A model generated the notes under the pieces. That model ran no database searches and had not been told where the DNA came from. It worked only from the letters and a program-made list of their open reading frames with translations. A stretch of 64,000 nucleotides of DNA from Gammaproteobacteria bacterium (GTDB lineage Bacteria; Pseudomonadota; Gammaproteobacteria; Coxiellales; Coxiellaceae), in the NCBI GenBank assembly GCA_023266215.1, contig JAHFRQ010000010.1, forward strand, positions 1 through 64,000, given 5' to 3'. The translations under genes and the position numbers were made by a program. Position 1 is the stretch's first letter, and each line of letters starts with the position of its first letter. Shown here piece after piece: positions 57,338 to 64,000 of the stretch.

Positions 57338-58468
57338 ATGTCAGATACTTTAAATTTAGCCAAACAATTAATTAATATTAAATCTATTACACCCAATGAT
57401 AACGGCTGTCAAAAAATATTAATTTCTCGTCTTGAAAAAATCGGTTTTAAAATAATTGATTTATCGAGTAATGGTGTTAGCAATTTTTTTGCAGTTCATG
57501 GGAATCAATCAGAACCCCTGTTTGCTTTTTCAGGACATACAGACGTCGTGCCGGCTGGCAATGAAAAAGAATGGCAATCACCGCCATTTGTAGCAACAGA
57601 ACGCGATGGAAAATTATTTGGCCGCGGTGCGGCTGATATGAAAAGCGCTGTTGCTGCAATGATTATTTCTGTGGAAAATTTTATTTCAAAAAATCCTAAT
57701 CACTCAGGTCAAATTGGATTAATGATTACGAGCGATGAAGAAGGCAATGCGACCGATGGCACTGTCAAAATAGTCGATTATTTAAATCAGGAAAAAATAA
57801 AAATAAATTATTGCTTAATTGGCGAAGCCTCTTCGCATGCGAAATTAGGCGATGCCATTAAAGTAGGTCGTCGTGGGTCACTACACGGCGAATTAACCGT
57901 GATCGGAAAACAAGGTCACATTGCCTATCCGCATTTAGCAATTAATCCTATTCATCGCTGTTTTCAAGCGCTCGATTTGTTAACTAAAACAGAATGGGAT
58001 GCTGGCAATGAATATTTCTCCCCTACCTCATTTCAAATTTATAATATCAATGCAGATACGGGGGCCAATAATGTTATTCCAGGCTCACTCACTGCGCGCT
58101 TTAATTTTAGATTCTCGCCGGCTAGCACGCCAGATGGTTTGCAAAAGCGCTTAGAAAAAATATTAGACGAACATCAATTGCATTATAAAATTAACTGGAA
58201 TTTATCGAGCCATTCTTTTTTAAGTCAACCCGGAAAATTAACGCAGGCTTGCGAGCTAGCCATTAAAAATATTTGTGCCTTAAAAACCAATCCCAACACC
58301 ACTGGCGGCACCTCTGACGGACGATTTATTGCATCTACCGGCGCTGAAATAGTTGAATTGGGTTTATGCAATGAAACCATTCACCAAATTGATGAACACG
58401 CTAATATTAAAGCAATTAATCAATTAACAGAATTGTATGAAAGTATTTTAGAAAAAATATTTTTGTAA
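57338..58468 (+). CDS. dapE: Succinyl-diaminopimelate desuccinylase
   Basis: Zinc peptidase-like enzyme removing succinate. The motifs SGHTDVVPAG, GRGAADMKSA and TSDEEGNATDG carry metal ligands, and GGTSDGRF lies near the C-terminus. 376 residues. Coupled to dapD. Confidence 0.97.
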   Translation: MSDTLNLAKQLINIKSITPNDNGCQKILISRLEKIGFKIIDLSSNGVSNFFAVHGNQSEPLFAFSGHTDVVPAGNEKEWQSPPFVATERDGKLFGRGAADMKSAVAAMIISVENFISKNPNHSGQIGLMITSDEEGNATDGTVKIVDYLNQEKIKINYCLIGEASSHAKLGDAIKVGRRGSLHGELTVIGKQGHIAYPHLAINPIHRCFQALDLLTKTEWDAGNEYFSPTSFQIYNINADTGANNVIPGSLTARFNFRFSPASTPDGLQKRLEKILDEHQLHYKINWNLSSHSFLSQPGKLTQACELAIKNICALKTNPNTTGGTSDGRFIASTGAEIVELGLCNETIHQIDEHANIKAINQLTELYESILEKIFL

Positions 58469-58473
58469 AGATA

Positions 58474-58561
58474 CGGAGAGAGAGGGATTCGAACCCTCGG
58501 TACGTTATTAGCATACACACACTTTCCAGGCGTGCTCTTTCAGCCACTCAGACATCTCTCC
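58474..58561 (-). tRNA. tRNA-Ser (anticodon GGA)
   Basis: Minus strand, class II. Acceptor GGAGAGA/TCTCTCC-type stem, D arm, anticodon stem around loop CTGGAAA, a long variable arm and GGGTTCGAATCCC T arm. CCA not encoded. Confidence 0.95.
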
Positions 58562-58605
58562 AGTTTTGCTTGCAAAGGGTAAACTAGCGGGAAATTTAAA
58601 TCAAT

Positions 58606-58770
58606 AAAAAACCCGAGGTTATTTATAAGTCGAGCTCGTTTGTACTAGAAGCGGGAACTCACAGTGGCACATTAGGCTCCCCAGCAAGCGCCAGGTCTGC
58701 ACACAATGCCAAGCCGTTCGTTTCCATGCGTCTTCTACTGTTGGCTCGACTATATTTAGCCTCAGGTTCT
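58606..58770 (-). ncRNA. Probable structured small RNA with its own promoter and terminator
   Basis: No gene is coded between tRNA-Ser and 58828. On the minus strand, a sequence of about 165 nt is closed by AACCTGAGG at its 5' end pairing with CCTCGGGTT at its 3' end. The next bases extend the stem (ATATAGTCGAG with CTCGACTTATA), and TAGAAG/CTTCTA lies inside. TTTTTT follows the 3' arm. Upstream, TATAGT (58782-58777) gives a -10 about 7 nt before the start, with TTGAGC 19 bp further up. A long closing stem with an open centre is the layout of 6S RNA, but I could not match its conserved bases. Confidence 0.5.
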
Positions 58771-58776
58771 GAAGTA

Positions 58777-58807
58777 ACTATAGTCGAGATTAACTAAATT
58801 TGCTCAA
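58777..58807 (-). promoter_or_regulatory. Promoter of the putative small RNA
   Basis: TTGAGC (58807-58802), a 19-bp spacer and TATAGT (58782-58777) on the minus strand. The -10 region overlaps TATAGTCGAG on the plus strand (58779-58788), which is the exact complement of CTCGACTATA at 58745-58754 inside the RNA. Confidence 0.4.
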
Positions 58808-58827
58808 AAATAATACACAATAATTCA

Positions 58828-59190
58828 TTATCTTGGCTTTGCCATTCTGACTACAATCGATCTGCCTTCAATCGTCTCGCCATTTGCCGATAACGCTTTT
58901 TTGGCATCTTTGCAATCAGCATAAGTCACAAATGCGAACCCTTTTGAGCGCCCTGTTCTTGTGTTTTTAATCACGCGAACCGTTGCCACTTCACCATATT
59001 GCGAAAAAATTTCTTTCAGGTTGTGGCTATTGAGCTGATAAGGCAAATTACCCACATATAACTGTTCACCTGCAGGGTAATTCTCTTGCGATGATGAACG
59101 CGAGCGACGTTTGCGAATAATCAGCACTGTTAATAGACATAAAATCAATAAAGCAATAATAATATAAATATAGTAATTGGAATTAAACAT
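58828..59190 (-). CDS. Membrane-anchored RNA-recognition-motif protein
   Basis: 120 residues. Residues 5-25 are one hydrophobic helix, followed by a basic stretch RKRRSRSSS. Residues 43-118 form a complete RRM with RNP2 LYVGNLPY and RNP1 KGFAFVTY, both aromatic positions kept. The topology rule (positive residues after the helix) puts the RRM in the cytoplasm. Bacterial RRM proteins are usually soluble, so an anchored one is unusual. GGATGA lies before the ATG. Confidence 0.85.
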   Translation of the reverse strand: MFNSNYYIYIIIALLILCLLTVLIIRKRRSRSSSQENYPAGEQLYVGNLPYQLNSHNLKEIFSQYGEVATVRVIKNTRTGRSKGFAFVTYADCKDAKKALSANGETIEGRSIVVRMAKPR

Positions 59191-59273
59191 AAAAATTCAT
59201 CCGGTAATTAATAAAAATAATATTAGGAAAGCAAGTCATTGTAAGAAAGTATCCAAAATAAGTAAACAAAAAA

Positions 59274-59295
59274 AAGGCGCCCAGTTGGACGCCTT
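59274..59295. terminator. Bidirectional terminator behind the OmpA-like gene
   Basis: 9-bp stem AAGGCGCCC-AGTT-GGACGCCTT with one G-U pair, flanked by A/T runs on both sides. On the minus strand it is followed by eight T, just behind the stop of the beta-barrel gene. Confidence 0.85.
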
Positions 59296-59315
59296 CTTTT
59301 TTAGAACAAGAACAA

Positions 59316-59948
59316 TTACATGTTGAACTTGTAGCTTGCGCCAACAAGGCCAGTGTAAGTTGCAGGAGCCCCATTTGAACCAGCCAAAGTCGTCAAACCT
59401 TGGATAGTCAATGCAACGTTTTGTGTCACGTTGTAGCCTGCACCAATACCAAATTCTGGTACAATTCTAGTCGTTGTGCTTGATACAGATTGAGACAAGC
59501 CGTCATACGATACAGAGTCAATACCCTCATAATTCATGTATGCAGCACCTGCTTTAGCAAACACATTGAATTGGTCGTTGATTGGATAGATACCTTTCAT
59601 TAACAAATCCATGCTATATGTCTGTAGTTTTAAATTCTCTGGAATGCCGAAGTAGTTAGCGGATTCGCTTGGAGTTGTGTAATCATTGTAATTCATTTCT
59701 AAAGCAAAATAGGAGTTGAATTGGTACCCAGCACCAACGTTCCAGGCAAAACCACTAAGCTCACTTGAAGAAAAATCAGAGTTCTTGAGATCAACCCTAC
59801 CATAACCCACATTACCGCTGACATAAATACCAGCAGCATTGTTATTTGATGATTGGTTAGCATTCATGCTATTCGTAGCGGCCGCCATGCCTGCAGTTAA
59901 CGTTGCCAATGCAGCTGCACTGACCAAACCTACGACTAATTTTTTCAT
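59316..59948 (-). CDS. Outer membrane beta-barrel protein (OmpA-like/Opa fold)
   Basis: 210 residues. Signal peptide cut after MAAA, then an eight-strand barrel pattern with alternating hydrophobic residues (GIYVSGNVGYGRV, FAWNVGAGYQFN, FAKAGAAYM, IVPEFGIGAGYNV, GLVGASYKF). It ends YKFNM rather than in a terminal aromatic residue. No C-terminal peptidoglycan-binding domain. It has its own strong terminator and an AGGA site, as expected for a highly expressed porin-like protein. Confidence 0.85.
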   Translation of the reverse strand: MKKLVVGLVSAAALATLTAGMAAATNSMNANQSSNNNAAGIYVSGNVGYGRVDLKNSDFSSSELSGFAWNVGAGYQFNSYFALEMNYNDYTTPSESANYFGIPENLKLQTYSMDLLMKGIYPINDQFNVFAKAGAAYMNYEGIDSVSYDGLSQSVSSTTTRIVPEFGIGAGYNVTQNVALTIQGLTTLAGSNGAPATYTGLVGASYKFNM

Positions 59949-60204
59949 TGCTAAAATCCTATATCAGTTAATTAAATAAAATCCGCTTATCGTAAAACAA
60001 GCAGTGAGCGCAGTATGCATAAGCTTTTTTTACATGTCAATACCGTGTTTTCGTTATTTTTCAGTTTATTATTTTGAATATCTCATGTTTTACTTTAATA
60101 TATGAATGCTATATAAAAAATATTGTTTAAAATTAATACAAAAAAATAATAAATATAAATACCGCGAGATAAAAATATTCGCTAATATAGCTTTCTTATT
60201 TTAA

Positions 60205-61176
<972 letters not shown>

Positions 61177-61186
61177 GAAAAATAAA

Positions 61187-61462
61187 ATGGCAAAAGAAGA
61201 TCAAATTGAAATGACCGGGGTTGTGATTGAAACGCTTCCCAATACGACATTTAAAGTTAAATTAGAAAATGGGCATATTATTAATGCACATATTTCAGGT
61301 CGCATGCGAAAAAATTACATTCGTATTTTGCTTGGTGATTCTGTCGTGGTTGAAATGACGCCATATGATTTATCGCGTGGCCGCATTACGTTTCGAGATG
61401 CGGAAAATAAAAAACGTCCTGGCACCACCGATCAAGCTAAACCAGATGAAGAGGCGAAGTAA
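61187..61462 (+). CDS. infA: Translation initiation factor IF-1, C-terminally extended
   Basis: S1/OB-fold factor that blocks the ribosomal A site during initiation. The core is typical, with [34 protein letters not shown] and SRGRITFR. At 91 residues it is about 19 longer than E. coli IF-1. The extra tail ([19 protein letters not shown]) is charged and looks disordered. Ten nt after trxB, likely co-transcribed. Confidence 0.95.
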   Translation: MAKEDQIEMTGVVIETLPNTTFKVKLENGHIINAHISGRMRKNYIRILLGDSVVVEMTPYDLSRGRITFRDAENKKRPGTTDQAKPDEEAK

Positions 61463-61473
61463 ATCTCGCCTCA

Positions 61474-63762
61474 CTACGCATTCGGCACTGTTTCAATCGC
61501 TTCAATTTCTAAATCTAATTTATCATTGATTAAGTGAACATGCGCATGTGCAGGGCCATTGGCTAATTTTCCAAATAATAATTCATTGGCCAGTGGCTTT
61601 TTCAATTGCTCTTGAATAACACGCTCCATGGGACGCGCGCCCATTTTGGAATCATAGCCTTGTTTAGATAACCAGACTCTTGCATCATCATCTAAATCTA
61701 AGCTAACATTTTTTTCTGCTAATTTTAAAGTAAGTTCCGCCATATTTTTATCGACAATTTTCAGCATAATCTCTGGTTTTAATGCATCAAATTTTAAGAC
61801 GCCATCCAAACGATTTCTAAATTCTGGCGAAAAGAGTTGTTTAATAATTTTCATGTTATCACTTGATTGATCCGTTGTTGCAAAACCGATTTGTACTTTA
61901 TCCATCGATTCAGCGCCAGCGTTGGTCGTTAACATTAAAATCACATGACGAAAATTCGCTTTGCGTCCATTGTTATCTGTTAGAAAACCGTAATCCATGA
62001 CTTGTAATAAAATATTAAACAAATCAGGATGCGCTTTTTCAACTTCATCTAACAACACAACAGCATAAGGTTTTTTAATCACGGCTTCTGTTAATAAGCC
62101 GCCTTGTTCAAAACCCACATAACCGGGTGGCGCACCAATTAAGCGTGAAACCGCATGTTTTTCCATGTATTCAGACATATCAAATCGAATAAAATCGACA
62201 TGCAAGCTTTCAGCCAGTTGTTTGCACAACTCTGTTTTGCCGACACCCGTGGGTCCTGCCATCAAAAAAGAGCCAATAGGCTTATGCTCTTGGCGCAAAC
62301 CTGCGCGCGATAATTTAATCGATTCGCACAGCATATCGACAGCATGATCTTGTCCAAATACCACTTGCTTTAATTGTTGATCAAGCCCGCGCAGCATATC
62401 GCGATCACCTTCTGAGACATGTTGAATAGGAATCCCAACCATTTTCGCTACAATTTCTTCCACTTCATGTACGCCAATCCATTGTTTGCGTTTTTTAACG
62501 GGCTGTAATTGCTGAAAAGCACCTGCTTCATCAATCACATCAATCGCTTTATCGGGTAAGTGACGATCAGTCATGTAGCGCGATGATAATTTTACTGCTT
62601 CTTCTAATGCTTTATTCGCATAGCGCACACCATGAAAAGTTTCAAAACGTGATTTTAAGCCGTGTAAAATCTGAATCGTTTCTGATTCACTGGGTTCTTT
62701 TAAATCAATTTTTTGAAAACGTCGCAATAAAGCATGATCTTTTGAGAAAAAATTTCTATATTCTTCATAGGTCGTTGCGCCCATGCAGCGTAATTCACCC
62801 GAGCTTAAAAAGGGCTTAATTAAATTTGATGCATCCATGGTGCCGCCAGTTGCAGAACCCGCGCCCACCAAATTATGAATTTCATCAATAAAAATAATGG
62901 CGCCTGTTTGTTTTCGCATCGCTTTTAAAACGGCTTTAAAGCGTTTTTCAAAATCACCGCGATATTTTGTGCCCGCCAATAACACACCTAAATCTAATGA
63001 ATAAACTGTGCAGCGAGATAATACTTTAGGAACATTGCCATCAACAATTAATTTTGCCAAGCCTTCAGCCACCGCTGTTTTACCAACACCGGCTTCACCC
63101 ACTAACAATGGATTATTTTTTCTGCGGCGACAGAGCGTTTGCACAACCCGTTGCAAATCATCATCGCGACCAATTAAAGGATCGGTTAAACCTTGCTTTG
63201 CGCGTTCATTCAAATTAACAGTATATAATTCTGCAGAATTTTCATCGCCACTTTGTTCGCGCATGCCAGGATGTGGGCCGCTTTCCATTGGATTAACGTT
63301 TGTGTCAAATTGAAAATCTTCTTTTTCTGATCGAATGATGCCTTGTGTTGTAAATTTCACGACATCAATGCGTGTTACATTTTCTTGATGTAAAAAATAA
63401 ACAGCTTGACTATCAGGCTCACCAAAAATAGCAACTAAAGCATGCGCGCCATTGACTTCAGTTTGACCTGAGCTTTGAACTTGATAAATTGAGCGTTGCA
63501 ATACGCGTTGAAAACTAATGGTAGGCTGAATATCACGGTCTAGATGGGTCGATGACAAGCTGGGTGTAGTTTCATCCACAAAAATACCCAAACCTGCGCG
63601 CAAGCGATCAAGGCTTGCGCCACACGCCGTTAAGACTTCGCCGGCTTCTGGATTATCAACCAAAGCCAATAGCAAATGTTCAATAGTGATAAATTCGTGT
63701 TGTTTTTCGCGGGCTCTTGCGTAAGCATCATTTAGGGTCATCTCAAACGTTTTGCTAAACAT
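61474..63762 (-). CDS. clpA: ClpA ATPase, specificity subunit of ClpAP
   Basis: Unfoldase for ClpP. Two Clp-N repeats (EFITIEHLLLALVDNPEAG), AAA1 with Walker A GEAGVGKTAVAEG and AAA2 with GPTGVGKTELCKQ. The ClpP-binding loop lies between, near GFATTDQ. The start was set at MFSKTFEM behind a perfect AAGGAGG, giving 762 residues; longer readings lack a ribosome site. clpS, normally just upstream, is not seen in the 238 bp that remain (63763-64000), where I see no gene. Confidence 0.96.
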   Translation of the reverse strand: MFSKTFEMTLNDAYARAREKQHEFITIEHLLLALVDNPEAGEVLTACGASLDRLRAGLGIFVDETTPSLSSTHLDRDIQPTISFQRVLQRSIYQVQSSGQTEVNGAHALVAIFGEPDSQAVYFLHQENVTRIDVVKFTTQGIIRSEKEDFQFDTNVNPMESGPHPGMREQSGDENSAELYTVNLNERAKQGLTDPLIGRDDDLQRVVQTLCRRRKNNPLLVGEAGVGKTAVAEGLAKLIVDGNVPKVLSRCTVYSLDLGVLLAGTKYRGDFEKRFKAVLKAMRKQTGAIIFIDEIHNLVGAGSATGGTMDASNLIKPFLSSGELRCMGATTYEEYRNFFSKDHALLRRFQKIDLKEPSESETIQILHGLKSRFETFHGVRYANKALEEAVKLSSRYMTDRHLPDKAIDVIDEAGAFQQLQPVKKRKQWIGVHEVEEIVAKMVGIPIQHVSEGDRDMLRGLDQQLKQVVFGQDHAVDMLCESIKLSRAGLRQEHKPIGSFLMAGPTGVGKTELCKQLAESLHVDFIRFDMSEYMEKHAVSRLIGAPPGYVGFEQGGLLTEAVIKKPYAVVLLDEVEKAHPDLFNILLQVMDYGFLTDNNGRKANFRHVILMLTTNAGAESMDKVQIGFATTDQSSDNMKIIKQLFSPEFRNRLDGVLKFDALKPEIMLKIVDKNMAELTLKLAEKNVSLDLDDDARVWLSKQGYDSKMGARPMERVIQEQLKKPLANELLFGKLANGPAHAHVHLINDKLDLEIEAIETVPNA

Positions 63763-64000
63763 ATTCAGACCTCCTTTATTGTTTAGTACATCCTTGTACA
63801 AATTTTGGTCTACACAATAACTGTAGCTAAAAAACAGCATAATTTCCTGTTAAAAATGAAAATAAATGAAAATAGTTTTTGTCTAAAAAAATTGTCTCAT
63901 CGATTGATTGCATTAAAGTCACAAGTTAAAGAAAAGGATCAGGTTGGGATATCTTATTGAAAATGCAGTGCTTTCACGGTATTGACCCTTAAGTAATCTT

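Noticed and set aside
63763-64000. clpS upstream of clpA
   Set aside because: No frame in this stretch encodes a ClpS-like protein. If present, it is outside the window or elsewhere.

Overview
The window is AT-rich chromosomal DNA of a Gammaproteobacterium. The tig-clpP-clpX-lon, minC-minD-minE, mla-type and trp gene blocks are of gammaproteobacterial type. Several accessory genes (a Rab-like pseudo-GTPase, a HEAT-like repeat protein, a GDSL lipase, small secreted Cys-rich paralogues) are the kind found in intracellular Legionellales (Legionella, Coxiella, Aquicella, Berkiella and relatives). That placement is an inference from style and content; no marker gene here proves it.

Layout. 0.3-6.1 kb: a tripartite RND efflux operon (outer membrane lipoprotein, adaptor, pump) on the minus strand. 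6.2-10 kb: birA, a remnant of a HAD phosphatase, then an exported formylglycine-generating enzyme and an exported Cys-type sulfatase. 10-11.7 kb: minCDE. 11.8-13.4 kb: an FAD monooxygenase. 13.4-17.9 kb: a scarred region in which a cassette of a PL7 alginate lyase plus a BPL_N-type amidotransferase-like gene was duplicated and partly decayed next to rdgC. 17.9-21.4 kb: GDSL lipase and a hybrid histidine kinase. 21.4-31.1 kb: aroF/G-aroB-aroC facing away from a complete trpEGDCFBA operon, with a perfect 16-bp inverted repeat between them. 31.1-35 kb: rodA, mltB, a TPR-methyltransferase and a membrane protein, apparently reading on from trpA. 35-42 kb: small envelope and secreted proteins, an orphan DUF2282 (bufferin-like) precursor beside DoxX, the large repeat protein, ligA, and a decayed vapC. 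42-49.5 kb: pmbA, lon, clpX, clpP, tig and tRNA-Leu. 49.6-55 kb: a PAS-GGDEF protein with a degenerate signature, an orphan BrnA-like antitoxin, an MCE/Mla lipid transport operon and a NYN-domain protein. 55.2-58.8 kb: tRNA-His, -Arg, -Pro and -Ser, the pseudo-GTPase, dapD-dapE and a probable structured ncRNA. 58.8-64 kb: membrane-anchored RRM protein, OmpA-like barrel, trxB, infA and clpA.

Two observations stand out. First, six copies of a roughly 65-75 bp structured repeat sit in intergenic DNA. Five lie in the same orientation just behind a stop codon, and in two cases the repeat itself supplies the last codons and the stop. The fold ends in a T-run like a terminator. Second, the 245-residue protein at 55636-56373 keeps the outline of a Ras/Rab domain but has lost every nucleotide-binding motif, which suggests a secreted pseudo-GTPase effector. 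The duplicated alginate lyases, exported sulfatase/FGE pair and GDSL lipase point to an exported capacity to attack polysaccharide, sulfate esters and lipid. The complete aromatic, Trp and Lys genes show a cell that still makes its own amino acids.
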